Of a stretch of DNA of 64,000 nucleotides, positions 22,205 through 34,300 are shown piece after piece. The notes below the pieces were generated by a model. That model searched no databases, was not told the origin of the DNA, and saw only the letters and a list, made by a program, of their open reading frames with translations. The stretch is from NCBI GenBank assembly GCA_021014945.1, contig MU266373.1, positions 68,002 through 132,001 of the forward strand, read 5' to 3'. The DNA is from Leucogyrophana mollusca. Its lineage: Eukaryota > Basidiomycota > Agaricomycetes > Boletales. Position 1 is the stretch's first letter; each line of letters begins with the position of its first letter. The translations under genes were made by a program, and so were the position numbers.

Positions 22205-23504
22205 ATGCCCTCCTACAACCCCGACAAATGGATAGAACAGCTTATGGACTGCCAGCATCTCCCCGAAGCCGACATGAAAGTCCTATGCGACCGCGTTCGC
22301 TCAATATTAATGGAGGAGTCGAACATCCAACCAGTCTCAAGCCCGGTCACAATCTGCGGTGATATCCACGGTCAGTTCTGGGACTTGATCGAACTGCTAC
22401 GAAAAGGTGGGAAGGTCCCAGAGACGAGCTATATTTTTATGGCACGTATGTGTGCTTGTAGAAGAAGGGTTGAACATGCTTAATCCATCACAGGGTGATT
22501 TTGTCGACCGTGGGCACTACAGTCTAGAAACCGTTTCGCTTCTGCTCGCGCTTAAAGCGAGGTTCAGCTATTCATACGTTTCGGAGACATCGTGCTGATG
22601 TCATAGTGTTAGATACCCGGACAAGGTCACTTTACTGCGAGGAAATCACGAGAGTAGGCAAATAACTCAGGTGTACGGATTTTATGGTGAGCCAAGTGGG
22701 ATGGACAGTTTGAGACACTCACACTTTCGTGTTTCAGACGAGTGTCAGCAAAAGTACGGTAGCGCAGCGGTATGGAAAGCATGTTGTAATGTGTTTGATT
22801 ATCTGAATTTAGCCGCAGTAAGTCTACCGCCCCAGTACTCCTCACCCTCTCACTGCTAGCACAGATAATAGACGGAGAAACGCTGTGTGTTCACGGTGGT
22901 TTGTCTCCCGATATCCGAACGCTTGATCAGATCAGAGTCCTGTCACGAGCACAGGAGATACCGCACGAAGGCGCATTTTGCGGTGCGTCCGTGCCCTTGC
23001 AATGAAAATCATACGTGTTAATTTGCTCTGGCAGACCTTATGTGGTCTGACCCTGATGACATCGACAACTGGGCTGTGAGCCCGCGCGGTGCCGGATGGT
23101 TATTTGGGGGGAGTGTGACAAGAGAGGTATGTGCAAACAGTGTGTGAGGTCCACATCTGACCGACTCTCATCCCTCCAGTTCAACCACGTCAACTCGCTA
23201 CAGCTGATCGCACGAGCTCACCAACTGGTACAAGAAGGGTACAAATACATGTTTGATGACCAGCTCGTCACCGTATGGTCTGCGCCAAATTACTGCTACC
23301 GATGCGGTAATATGGCCTCGATATTGACCATACACGAAGATGGGAGCAGGAAGTTCACGGTATATGGAGCGGCGGAGGAGAATGACCGGGATAAGGGGAT
23401 GCAGACACGGAAAATGGTGAGGACCAGTCCATCTCTTTGTGCTGCAATTGGTATGTTAATCCACATGATTTATCGCGTAGAGCGCTATGCCATATTTTGT
23501 GTAG
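22205..23504 (+). CDS. PPG1: PP2A-like Ser/Thr phosphatase catalytic subunit, Ppg1 type
   Basis: Metallophosphatase of the PPP family; yeast Ppg1 acts with the Far complex, a STRIPAK-like assembly. It contains all PPP signatures: [31 protein letters not shown], the HGGLSPDI loop and [11 protein letters not shown]. The N-terminus ([20 protein letters not shown]) and the segment [15 protein letters not shown] are what I expect of Ppg1 rather than PP2A or Sit4. Eight or so exons are separated by 50-70 nt introns. A final intron (about 23417-23480) joins …TRKM to SAMPYFV and a TAG at 23502-23504. The C-terminal PYFV keeps the shape of the methylated YFL tail of PP2A enzymes but ends in Val. Confidence 0.87.
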
Positions 23505-23782
23505 CATCCATGTTTGTACTAGCACACTCGTTGGCTTGTCATGACGCAAGAAGCGAGATGCCTTGAAGTTGCATGATTGTCTTTATGCTTTCGGTAGATG
23601 CAGTCACCTTGGGAACCTCCCGAATCCCTAAGATTTAGCCAGTAGAGTTCATCAGGACTGCGCAGCTGATTCGTATCCGAGAATGGGCTTGAGATGAAAC
23701 TGACAGCAAAAAGATCACGCGCTCTGTGAACCGCCCGCTGCTCTGGGTCTTCGTCACCGTGTCCCTTGCAGCTGCCCACGAC

Positions 23783-25118
23783 ATGATTGCCCTCTGGCTT
23801 CCACCAATCCTCAAGACATTTCTCTTCCTTGTCGTCTTATACACTGCAACGTTGTCGAGTAAGCTCTTTAGGAAGAAATGGAACCCTCGAGGCTTGGTGA
23901 GGATGGCCTTCTGAGCTATTTGTGTTCGGACACTCACATCGACAGTAGCACGTCTACATTACTGGGGGAAGTCAAGGCCTCGGCCTAGCTTTGGCCATCC
24001 TAGTAGCGAAGAAGGGAGCTCATGTCTCCATCGTGGCGCGTACGCAAAGCAAGCTCGAGAAGGCATTAATAGAGTTGGAGGTAAGCGTTTAGGCTCAACC
24101 GAAGTTCCCTTGCTTATCTCGCACTCTCAGGCGGCTCGTCAAACTCCCGGTCAGATTTTTAGGGCGTATCCTTTTGCTTTGGACAACGCCGAGTCGTCTG
24201 CTGCAGCGTTAAAAGCTGCCAGCGAAGGCCATGGAGGACAGGTCCCCGACGCTGTGTTTGCCTGTGCAGGTGGCTCAAAACCGATGTTTTTCCTTGACAT
24301 GGAGGAACGGGACTTGACGCAGGGTATGGATAACGGCTACTGGGTGCAGGCCTGGACCGCATTCGTGAGAGGGGTTGCGTCATCTCTCATCCGAAGCACC
24401 TGCTAAGTGTTCTCCAGGCTGCTGCGAAGCAAATGGTCCGGCAGGGCAAGAAAGGCAAGATCGTCCTAGTTTCCTCAACCCTCGGGTTAATGTCCTTTGT
24501 TGGATATTCCTCGTATTCGCCGGCTAAACATGCACTCCGTGGTACGTGAAGACCTATCATCCCCCTTCTCGCTCACTTTGCTCATCGCAGTATTGTAGGT
24601 CTCGCTGAGGCGCTGCATTCGGAGTTGATGCTCTATGGCATCGACACGCACATTTTCTTCCCTCCGACCATGTACACACCTGGCTTTAATGAGGAGAACA
24701 GGACGAAGCCTGCTGTCACGCGGATGATTGAGTCCACCGACAAAGGATTGACGCCTGAGCAAGCAGCGTCGGCGCTGTTAACAGGTATGCTTAACGGGCT
24801 CTCCGTAACGATCCGGGTGTGACACATAATGCTTATCCTAGGAGTTGAAAACGGTGAGACCCAAATCGTTGGAGATCTGATCACGAATTTGTTCCGCGCT
24901 TCCACGCGCGGCGCCGCACCGCGCAACAACGTCGTTGTGGACATTATATACGACGCTATTGCTCTCGTGAGTCCCGTCTACCTACTTTCAGTGTCAGCGA
25001 TGTTACAACTATTGTTCTGTAGATTGGCGTTCCTATATGGCGCAGCTCTGTCGACAAGCATGTACTTGCTCATCGCCAGGAGCACCAAGAATACCTCCAA
25101 AAGAGGAGCTTCTTTTGA
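23783..25118 (+). CDS. TSC10: 3-ketodihydrosphingosine reductase
   Basis: NADPH-dependent ER enzyme that reduces 3-ketodihydrosphingosine to dihydrosphingosine, the second step of sphingolipid synthesis. ATG at 23783 starts an N-terminal membrane anchor (ILKTFLFLVVLYTATLSS). An SDR Rossmann fold follows with the cofactor motif TGGSQGLGLA, VARTQSKLEKA, FACAGGSKP, the strand KIVLVSSTLG and the catalytic YSPAKHALRG (Tyr and Lys of YxxxK). The C-terminus has a second hydrophobic stretch and ends QKRSFF with TGA at 25116-25118. Introns of about 45-65 nt lie near 23898, 24080, 24370, 24541, 24785 and 24968. The order of motifs fits fungal Tsc10/mammalian KDSR. It follows PPG1 in tandem with 280 bp between. 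Confidence 0.87.
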
Positions 25119-25692
25119 TCTTGGCTGTCGATTTACACTTCTTCTATCAGTAATGTACCTTACCTTGCTTCACACTATTGTGCTATGTGATGGGACACTT
25201 GATTCGGATTCCTCTAATAGATGCCCCACATAGATTTATTTGGCCTTACACATGTGCACCGAGAGCCCACACATTGGAAAGTGCCTCTCAAGCTGTCTTA
25301 AGAAGTTCAGAGCGGGAACTCCCCAACGCGCAATATTTAGAAGCCACCTAGGACTCGCTCCTGATATCCTGATTCCGATGAACGAGAGTTAGGACGTCCG
25401 ACCGAAGACAACGTGATTTCTAGGCAAGAACCACCACGTCGGAAGCTGTCCGAACAATGATTCAGGTTAAACGGGAAGAGTTTTGTTGGGTTTTGAAAAC
25501 GTGAGCCCGAAATCAACAAATCCGGCTTTAACCTTCGAGACCACAGACATGGAGCAACCATGGCACAGTCAATGTACAGCAACTATTCCAACGGCCCCCG
25601 TAGTACATACGATGAACCATGGTTTTGTTCAGAGGATGGAGTACGCGCAGGATCCCAGACCTTGGTAAAATCGATCGAAGCAAACACTTCTA
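25119..25692. other. Convergent intergenic spacer
   Basis: Lies between the 3' ends of TSC10 (+) and the HET gene (-). No gene recognised; it should contain both terminators. Confidence 0.45.
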
Positions 25693-27846
25693 TCATCGAC
25701 ATACCATCACCTTCCTTTCCGCTCCTCCCCAATTCATACGCTCCGTCAACTGCCCCCCGTATTCAGGTACAGAGCCAATACCGAGCCGGACATAATGTGG
25801 TCCAACAAACTGGAGCAGCAATACCCCTACTTCCGGTATCATGCCAAAATTTGTCTCGGCGAGTGGTACACACTCGACGATCAGCCCAGCTGCTTGTGGT
25901 AAATCGAACCGCAGCTCGATCCTTGTCATCGCGCCGTCTGGACGAGCTAGCGCCTGTCCCCTTCGACTGTTGGGAGTGTCAACAAGTCCCAGTGTCAGGC
26001 TCGGACCTTCGATGACCAGCGAAAAGTCATCTCTGCATGTTGAGTTCCCCGCTAGGCGTACGGTTGTACCAGTAACGGGCTTGCCGCACGATGGCCAAGA
26101 GACCGGCCACATGCTCAGCCACGACCACGAAGGAAACATGCCTCCAGGAGCAGGATCCCGAGCAGCGCATCCCGGATCCACATACCAGAGCAGTTCCGCG
26201 TGGAGATGGGTATGGTTGTGCCCATCGCTGTCGATGTCTCCGGATATCTCGCGCAGCATGTTGGTGGTACCCAGTATTGCATTGAGTCGGTCGGTACTGT
26301 AGGAAAATGCGCGTGCCGAGTAGTTTTCCCGGAGACTTTGCCATAAGGCGGCAATCCGATCACTGCTGCCCCCCTTTGGTGTATGAGGGGCGGGGCTGGG
26401 ATTCATTTGTTGCAATTCGCGCAGCGCATATTTAAACTTGCGGATATCAAACCACCGAGGCCTCAGGGGATAGCCTGTTTCCCGCTGCGGGCGCTTGCGA
26501 TCACACCAGAACGCCATGCGCTTCGGGTTGAACTCGAGAGTCCGTGTCGACATCAGTTGCTCCTGAAATGTCCACCCCCGCCAGACGTACAGTTTCCTCT
26601 GACTCGATGTAGCCTCGCGCTCGTCCATCTCCTCTGAGGCGTCTGTCAAGACGTCCCAACACCCGACACCCAGACTGCGGTTTACCAACACCTCAGTGTT
26701 TGCACCCAAGATCTGGTTGCGAGGGATGGATACGCCGGGAATCCCGTAGTCAGACGATGTGCTGCCACGCGCCACGATAGTCGTAACTGCCAAACTGTAG
26801 ATTCGACCCATTTGTGGCAGCTGGACAGCCATATCGGCGGGCGAGTCTTGCAAGATGCACAGCGCATCCACCCAGAGGAATCGGTACCCCAGCGCTCGTG
26901 TCACAAGCATAGCATCTCGAACAGTTTTTGGGAGTCTGTTGGCAGGGTCTGTATCAATGGGGAGTCGTCGCGAAAATATCTCCAGATTTCGTGATGTCGT
27001 CAGCGTCTGGTGATCCCCGCCCCATACATAACTCAACGCGACATACTCGACCGGCGCTCCAATAATATCTGTGATCTGCACCAGCCGCTTCAAGTGCACA
27101 TCGATGAACCTTGTTGACGCATGGAGCACGATGGCTGCTGCCATAGGCGGGGTCGCACCACAGTCACGGTGTTCCTCGACACATTCCCGGACCCACCTCC
27201 GGGCCAGTGCAAGGTCTGCCCACGTCGAGAGCACTCCGTGGATCTGGAACGTAGTATCCACCCACGTAGTCGTTACCGGCGCATGTCTCGCTAACGCGCA
27301 TTCATCCGAGGACTGGAGGTCGCGGAAGTAGAGCTGCTGTTTAACTGTGTTGCCGTACCAGGTGTCCGTGATTGATGTATTGGCAACGATAGGATTGCAC
27401 ACGTGTCCAGCGGGCTCATTCCAAACACCGGGGTTGGGAGAGGCGACTTCAATGGACAGGATTTCAAGCCGAAGGGCATGCGTAGGGGTTGTCTTGTGGA
27501 GTTCGATATTGGGTGGGTTTACAGCATATCGGAAAATTCGCCCACGGACGAGGGTGTAGACGCCGTGGATAAGTTCACACAGGTTACAACCACGCCGGCC
27601 AAGAGAAGGCGGGATGTCGAAGAAAAGGATTTTACCGACGTAGATCTGCGAGGAGGTGAGCGTTGAGCATGTAGCACACAGCCTGGTGGCGATGACTTTG
27701 GATGTGCTACTGTCGATGATGGTTGCGGTGTCCTGTTGGAGGCGCACGAGGGGTGTGTGCCCGGCTTCTATCATTGTGAATACCGTGCATGTCTCATCAG
27801 ATGTAGTCTGCAGAGCTTTCTCAACTCTAACAAAACCATCAAGCAT
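25693..27846 (-). CDS. HET-domain (heterokaryon incompatibility) protein
   Basis: A single open frame of 717 codons. The N-terminal part has paired cysteines (CATC, CNLC) and the motif WVRECVEEHRDCG, both typical of the region before a HET domain. The HET domain follows at about residues 267-420: VEYVALSYVWGG, LPKTVRDAMLVTRALGYRFLWVDALCI, MGRIYSLAVTTIVA. The C-terminal half carries RGWTFQEQLMSTR and SYSTDRLNAILG, the usual tail of this family. HET domains trigger programmed cell death after non-self recognition in ascomycetes; many basidiomycete copies have no known role. The start is uncertain: a C2-like coding stretch ends about 20 bases upstream with a donor site, so the true protein may have a longer N-terminus. 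Confidence 0.85.
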   Translation of the reverse strand: MLDGFVRVEKALQTTSDETCTVFTMIEAGHTPLVRLQQDTATIIDSSTSKVIATRLCATCSTLTSSQIYVGKILFFDIPPSLGRRGCNLCELIHGVYTLVRGRIFRYAVNPPNIELHKTTPTHALRLEILSIEVASPNPGVWNEPAGHVCNPIVANTSITDTWYGNTVKQQLYFRDLQSSDECALARHAPVTTTWVDTTFQIHGVLSTWADLALARRWVRECVEEHRDCGATPPMAAAIVLHASTRFIDVHLKRLVQITDIIGAPVEYVALSYVWGGDHQTLTTSRNLEIFSRRLPIDTDPANRLPKTVRDAMLVTRALGYRFLWVDALCILQDSPADMAVQLPQMGRIYSLAVTTIVARGSTSSDYGIPGVSIPRNQILGANTEVLVNRSLGVGCWDVLTDASEEMDEREATSSQRKLYVWRGWTFQEQLMSTRTLEFNPKRMAFWCDRKRPQRETGYPLRPRWFDIRKFKYALRELQQMNPSPAPHTPKGGSSDRIAALWQSLRENYSARAFSYSTDRLNAILGTTNMLREISGDIDSDGHNHTHLHAELLWYVDPGCAARDPAPGGMFPSWSWLSMWPVSWPSCGKPVTGTTVRLAGNSTCRDDFSLVIEGPSLTLGLVDTPNSRRGQALARPDGAMTRIELRFDLPQAAGLIVECVPLAETNFGMIPEVGVLLLQFVGPHYVRLGIGSVPEYGGQLTERMNWGGAERKVMVCR

Positions 27847-27859
27847 ATTACTGCTTACT

Positions 27860-28480
27860 CACCGGAACGGCGTGACTAAGGCCTACGGGATCTTCGTCAC
27901 CAAGTATTTTCCGAGCAGTAATGAGCACAGAAGTGCACGATGATACGATTTCTCCTGCCTGAGGCTGAAATACGATCGCTGGGCTGCTTTGTCAACACCG
28001 GACAAGACTAAAGACAAGTGTCATCACTCACGAAGCGACTCATCACAACGATCGAGTAAATCTCCCGCGGAGACCTCGAGCGTATGAAGAAGGTCTCCAT
28101 GTCCAGGCATTGTGGTCGATTCAAATGTCACATATATGCTAAGCCGGACTTTCCATGTCAAATCCGATGGCCTAAAGTCTTTATCGCTATTGCCAGGAAG
28201 GACGTGGCCGAGTAATAGATATCTCACAGTTGTATTGTTACGTTCCACTCTACGATGCCTTGATCCACCTGTACAGGACTGTATGCGGTCTGCCGTCCAG
28301 CGTCGCCAATCTGTACCGTCAGATGAAATCCAACTGGGATCTGCTTCAAACCAAGGTTGGTCGCCCGAATGCCTTTGAGACAGGCTTCGATGCGTGTCAG
28401 ATACTTATAAATGGATGATCGCACATACCAATCGCAAGAACACATCGAGTTACATCGAGATGCGTTTCGCACTGATGCTG
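27860..28480 (-). CDS. C2-like domain coding exons (possible 5' part of the HET gene or of a truncated gene)
   Basis: Three spliced pieces encode a beta-rich C2-like sequence: IEACLKGIRATNLGLKQIP and VEWNVTIQL, then after an intron near 28170-28228 LTWKVRLSIYVTF and GHGDLLHTLEVSAGDLLDR, then after a second intron near 27985-28030 FQPQAGEIVSSCTSVLI. This pattern resembles N-terminal C2-like domains I recall from basidiomycete TPR and STAND/NLR-type proteins. The last exon ends at HAVP followed by gtgagtaag, a good donor, 20 bases before the HET ATG. It is either an upstream domain of the HET protein or the remnant of another gene whose 3' part was lost. The 5' start is not fixed. Confidence 0.45.
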
Positions 28481-29310
28481 TGCCACCTGAATACTCTCAC
28501 CAACACCTAGGTGGCCTAAGTGCGGGAGGGGACCATCGGGAGCATCTGCCAAGAGCCTTAATATCCAGATGAGTAGACGCTGAAAGGCGAACGCAAACCA
28601 ATTTCTGAGGGAAAGGTAGCGCATGATGGCTGTCGTGAAATAGCTGTAGTGTTCGAATTTGAAGCAGTCATAGCAAGGTCAACCGGAGGCTGCACGTGTC
28701 GTCCATGCTACACTGGTGCGTTTGGAACCAAAGCCGGGGATATGTGAACTTTGATCAGGCGCGAGTTGTGCAATGAACGTCGAGTCCGTATTTTCGAGGT
28801 CTGATTAGCTCAGGCCAACTCCCTTGTAAACTGGGCGATAGCCTAATGATGGCTCACCGTCTGTGGCCGTCCATGGCCCATGGGTGTCATTTGGGCGGAT
28901 ACTACTGATCGCTTGCAGGTCAGGCTGGTCTGCCTCAGGGTCAAGGATCCGGACCCCGGTGTGTGCTTCGCATGTTGACTCGACTCGACCATGACTACTT
29001 GTTTTGGCGCAGTCACTATGGATGAATGCCTATCTTGCTGTAGAAAGGGTGAACGTCTGGGAAAAGAGTCGCGTATGTTGAATTATGCTTCCTTGGACGG
29101 TTGGGTTTTACTGAGGATTTTATCGCGTGATTTGCAGCCATCAACAGTCCTTGCGTGGCCGCGGGTTCTTCTGCAACTCAAGTTCAAGAACTAGAATAAT
29201 GCCGAAAGGCATGGCTGACGGGTCCACTGCAGTCTGCAGCTGACTAGTCTACATAGAGAATCAATGTGTTGACTCTAACCAGAAACTGCCAAATCGACGT
29301 AATCCCGGGT
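28481..29310. other. Intergenic region; nothing recognised
   Basis: Short open frames on both strands here have no family likeness. The left part may include the leader of the C2-like transcript; the right part should include the 3' UTR of the SDR gene. Confidence 0.4.
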
Positions 29311-30509
29311 CTACTGGACCAAGTACTCCTTTTTGATTCGATTGACTTGGTCTGAAAGCCCACTCAAAATCTGAATGGTCTCGTCCTGTCAAAAAGGTGC
29401 GTTATTTTTGGTACATACTCAACCTGTCCTCGAAAGGACTCACCCAGACTTTAGCCTCCATTGTCCCACCCTCTTCGCTGAGCACGTAATCTGCCACTTC
29501 AACAGTAGTCCCTCGACTAACGAACCCAGCACGCATGTTACTTTCGTCTTCCCTTCCTCCTATGGCCGCGTATACGAGCTGACGGCTGCCCTGCTCGCTG
29601 GTCCACGCAAACGCTTTCTCCATGCCTACCATCAGAATATTTGTCAATGGCTGACTGTAGATTGTCCGCCGGAGCTGCGAATAGCAGAATCCAGGATTGA
29701 CTGCAACGGCCGTCACGGAGCGTTGCGAGAGGTGCTCTGTGAGCGCGCGTACGAAGAAGACATTTAAGAGCTTCGTCTCGTAGTATCGTTGTTTCATGTT
29801 CCTGCGATATCAAGGTCAGCGACGCATTGGAACGGGACCAAGGGGGCGAACTCACTTGGGTGTAGAATACTCCTTACTCCCGAGCATCTTTAGCGGCGTC
29901 TGGGAGGACTGTATCTCGGGCCTGATTGTCGCCCAGTAATGCACGTCGCTCGAGACAATCACAAGTCTTGACGGTTCGGTAGGCGATGATGACTTCGAGA
30001 GATGCGGGAGGAGAAGGAGGGACAGGAGGGCTGTCGAGAGGTGGTTGACTTGGATCGTCGACTCCCACCCGTCTACTGTCCCCTCATACTCTGTCATCAG
30101 GATTCCGGCGTTCATGACTAGAATATCAAGCCGTCCGCCTCCTTCACGTTCAAACTTGTCGGCGAAGGCTTTCACCGAAGCAAAGTCGGCGAGATCTACA
30201 AGCCAGAGCTCGGCGCCGTTGTAACCCGTTTCATTCTCGACCTCTATTAGGGGGGTCAGCATTGAGCCCAGTTCGAATCGCGCCGAGGAGCCACAGCATA
30301 CCTGCGACAGCACTCTTGCCTTTCGCTTCGTTTCTGCACGCAGCGATCAACCTCCCAGGTTTCATCCTCGCAAAGTGCTTTGTCGCTTCCAACCCGATGC
30401 CAGTGCTCGCGCCAACAACGATAACAGTTTGCCCTGATAAGTCGGCCGTGACGACGGGCGGGACGGTCGACCATTGGTCGTAGACAAACGTGAGGATCGA
30501 CTTCTTCAT
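29311..30509 (-). CDS. Short-chain dehydrogenase/reductase, retinol-dehydrogenase-like
   Basis: Classical SDR with NAD(P) motif GASTGIG near residue 33, LVDLADFASVKAFADKF, the NAG motif in ILVMNAGILM, the Ser of RLVIVSSDVHYW and catalytic YYETKLLN (Tyr and Lys). The fold resembles fungal retinol-dehydrogenase-like or WW-domain-oxidoreductase-like SDRs. The start is ATG at 30509 (MKKSILTFVYDQW). Four exons; the last begins DETIQILSG and ends KKEYLVQ with TAG at 29311-29313. The substrate is unknown. The residues around the cofactor Arg suggest NADP but do not settle it. Confidence 0.85.
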
Positions 30510-31345
30510 GTTTCGAGCACGTATGGTCGTGGGGTGAGTCGAGGGACTTCGACCCCACAGGTGAGAACCTATATTTATACCTTTTTGCCCCTATTATTGG
30601 AGCTCAGACCGGATGAAGTTTCACCGTGCATCGTCTCGTCCGACGGGCCTGACTCATGTTGCTTATTCGTAGGGGCGAAGACGTCTCCGCGCCCCTATCG
30701 TTTTTTTTGGGCTGGAGACGCGCCAGGACACCAGATCACGTGGGGGCAATATCACCCAACTCCAAGTCACACAGTCGCGAAAATACGGACACCAGACTCG
30801 TTACCACGTGCGTACGCGCTCTACATCGCGCAGGCCACGATCCCCGCCGCACCCTATAACCAGCGATTTTGTGTCAACTCGAATATTCAAGTGGTAGGCT
30901 GACGTTCGGGCTCTGCTGTTAGACTCCAACTCGACTGGAGTCTGGACTTCCAAGAGCGAGAGCCAGGACCCAGTTTACTGCGTCAAAATTCCTTCCGATT
31001 GTTTCACTGACGCCACTTGACAATTATATGTTACTCAATGGTTGTATGTTCTGCAATATCCTTTCTGATACAGTGGGTTTCGTTCAAAATCAGACATTTT
31101 TACAGTCATGATCACTGGGTTCTCACTACTGTTTTTTTGTCTGGACCGTTGAGCTCGCACAAAGCTTGTTGGGTTTCGTCGCTCTGTTATCAAAGGTGTG
31201 TATATATGTACATCACAAGCTCATCGTATCTAGATATCCTCGATGTATTGAGAAAATGGGAATCAGAAAGGTTGTACGACTCGGTGTCTCCATTCCGTAT
31301 CCGCTGAAGCTCTGAAAGGAGTGCCCGAATACTGCGCTTCTTGCA
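30510..31345. other. Intergenic region between SDR promoter and ABC transporter copy 2 3' end
   Basis: No gene seen. The left side contains the SDR promoter, with tatttatac near 30572 as a possible TATA-like element. The open frames present have no conserved features. Confidence 0.4.
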
Positions 31346-34300
31346 CTACCTCGCTGCAGCCAGATCCCGCTCTGCCTTGGCTCTTGCAGCAGCCTCGAGT
31401 TCAGCGAAAGTGCCGCTCTTGAGGCACATGGTCCTAAATATCCCATCTTCTTTTTGGATCAGGTTCAGTGGGGTATCGAACTCTGCGACCTGAAAAATGG
31501 TACAGCCTACATCAGCTCTGGGACGACAGTGTACACCGACGGACAAACCTCTCCCTTGTCAAGGACAATCAATCTGTCATAGTCGATGACTGTTCTCAGG
31601 CGATGAGCAACAGTCAGCAACAAGCTCTCCCCGAATTCCTCTCTCATCGTAGCCTGGATCTTCGCATCCGTTTCAAAGTCAATACTGCTCGTGGCTTCGT
31701 CCAAGATGATAACGGAGCTGCGCCGAAGCAATGCACGCGCCATAGCTATAAGTTGGCGTTGACCTTGAGAGAAGTTTGTTCCCCCGGCGGATACCTGTGT
31801 GTCAAGGGAAACTGTGGTCTTGGGGTCAAGGTCGGTGGCGAGAGTGGATACGGAAGAAGAAGCAGCAGGCGAATCTGACTTGGAGGGAGAAGGGGACGTC
31901 GCGCGAGAAGTGCGCTGAGATTGGTAGGTGCTTTGGTTGATCATTTGTGTGCGATAGAGAACGTCAAGACATTCGCTGTCTTCGTGTTCGCCTGGAAGTC
32001 GGGTGTTCATGTCAAAAGATAAATGTATTAGCGAGAACGGCCACGAGGACGCACCAAAAGGATCCAGGTTATCGCGCAATGTACCCGAGAAGAGGGTTGC
32101 ATCCTGCAAAAGAGACTGGTCAGAGCTGCCCTTATAATCGCAAGTCGGAGTCATTTCATGACACCTACCTGAGGTATAAATGTCTGGCAACAAGGATTAA
32201 ACCTTAGTATTCAAGATGATTTCCATCAGAACCGGACGCACCAAACGAGACCTAAGATCCTGGATACCAATGGTGGAAATATCAATGCCGTCAATGATGA
32301 TACGCCCGCTCATAGGATCGACCTTCGTAAGCGCAGATATGTTAATGTCGAAGACCCGACAGCTGAAAAACCCCAAGCTAGACTCACGAATCGCAAAATA
32401 CTCATGGCGAGGGTCGATTTTCCACTCCCTGATAACATCGAACTCAGCATTTCCTGGTGCAACATTCCCACAAATGAACCAGTCACTTACCGGTACGCCC
32501 AAGCAACCCGACACGCTCTTTTGCATTCAATGAGAATGAAACGTTGTGCAGCACAGCTGGCAATTCGGGAGCGTATTTGACGGTGAGGTCTTCGACAGTG
32601 ATGAGGCCGTTACCGCTTGAACTTGAGGGCCAATACGCAGGAGGACGGTTGGATTCGATTGTTGCCGGTGGTTCCTGAGGCAGATCAAGGTACTCTACTA
32701 CACGTTCCACCGAGCTGACAGTGGTCCTGAGTGAGAGGCGGCGCAGAGTAAGAAGCAGGAAACATCACTGACTTCAAATCAAGCTCGAGGGTAGTCCAGA
32801 AGCGGCATGCCCAGTAGATGCTCGTTGTAAAGGACATCGCGCTCGTGATACACAGACCCGCAGTTCCAGCCCCGACATAGTCAGAAAGCGCGAACAGTGT
32901 CGTCGTAAGAACAGCGAGAGCGCCAAGAATATCGAAGTTCATTGATAGCCAGCGATTTGTCATCCAAAAACCATACCACATCTATGTTGGAACAGCCCCA
33001 TCACCATCAGCCAGGCGTGTATAAGGCATGGAGAGCAAGGAAAGCAGACCTTGGTTGTGACATCAATCTTGGTATGAAGGTCGTCCATGAACCGTCGCTC
33101 GGCAGAAAACGCGCGAACGGTCACGATGCCTTCCAATAGCTCGCCGAATCCAGAGAAAATGGGTGATCGAGAGTTCGATTCCATACGGCGGAGGTCTCGC
33201 CCTGTGTTCAGATATCCAATGGCCAACAAACGGTATAAGTATCCGAGCACTGCGGCTGGGACGAGGAAAAAGGGGAAAAATACCCTGGACAACGTGCCAT
33301 CAACATTGTGCGTCAGTCAGTCAACTGTAGGTATGGACCTACGCGATGGTGATGATGGCAGCTATGAAAGTGGCCAGCGAGTGGTTGACATTGGCAAGAG
33401 TAGACCCGAGATTACTATCGATTGTTTCAATATCCTGTCGAGTGATGCATTAGATGTACCCAGTGGCTTGAAGGGATATTGGTCACCTTGCCGAAGCGGT
33501 TGAGCATACGTCCTATAGGTTTCCGCACATCAGATACCCTATGCTGGTCGGGAATTGAATGGAGTACCTTGTGGAGTAACATCATGCCATCGCATTGTGG
33601 CCCGAACGACCCCTGTTAGAAGGCTCCGGAAGAGTAACCGAGAAGCACGTATAGTACCAGTGAACTGGACCACGGTCGCAAGCAAGCTCACGATGACATC
33701 TCCATACGCTATACAACCATAGACAGCCACATAGAAGAGAGGGTGCTCGTATACGTTTGGAAGTGCTGTCGACGATACCGGGGACTGTACCCGGTCAAAG
33801 CTGTTGGTGTAATGATTCAAATCTGGAGTCGCCGCAATTGTGCGCAGGGAATATTCGTCGTCGACAAATGGAGAAGAGACGAAACTGTATGGGACTGGTG
33901 CAGAGTCGTTGCCGTAGGCTTCGCCCCAGGTCTGGCCAAGGATAATGATGAGGGATGTCCACAGGGAGAAGTGAGCACACTCACGCGGATCCAAAATTTC
34001 TGTGCTACTGATAAAAGCTTTAATCATATCAGCAAAAAGGCCTGTTCCTGCACCACGCCAAACATACCTGCACCAATACAATCAACACCGACAATATGCC
34101 CCAGGTCCAATACGAGCTACTCAAGAGTCAGAACTTCCATAGTAACGCGGCCAGGGAGACTTACGAGGCTTTGAGGTAAGCGTTGTATACGGAAAACTTG
34201 ACGCCCCCGCTTTCTCGATGCTCGTCTTTGATGAACTTCCTAGGTTTTTTCGTGGCTTCTACAGGTTTGAAAGCATCTTCGCCAGCACTTTGAGCCTCGA

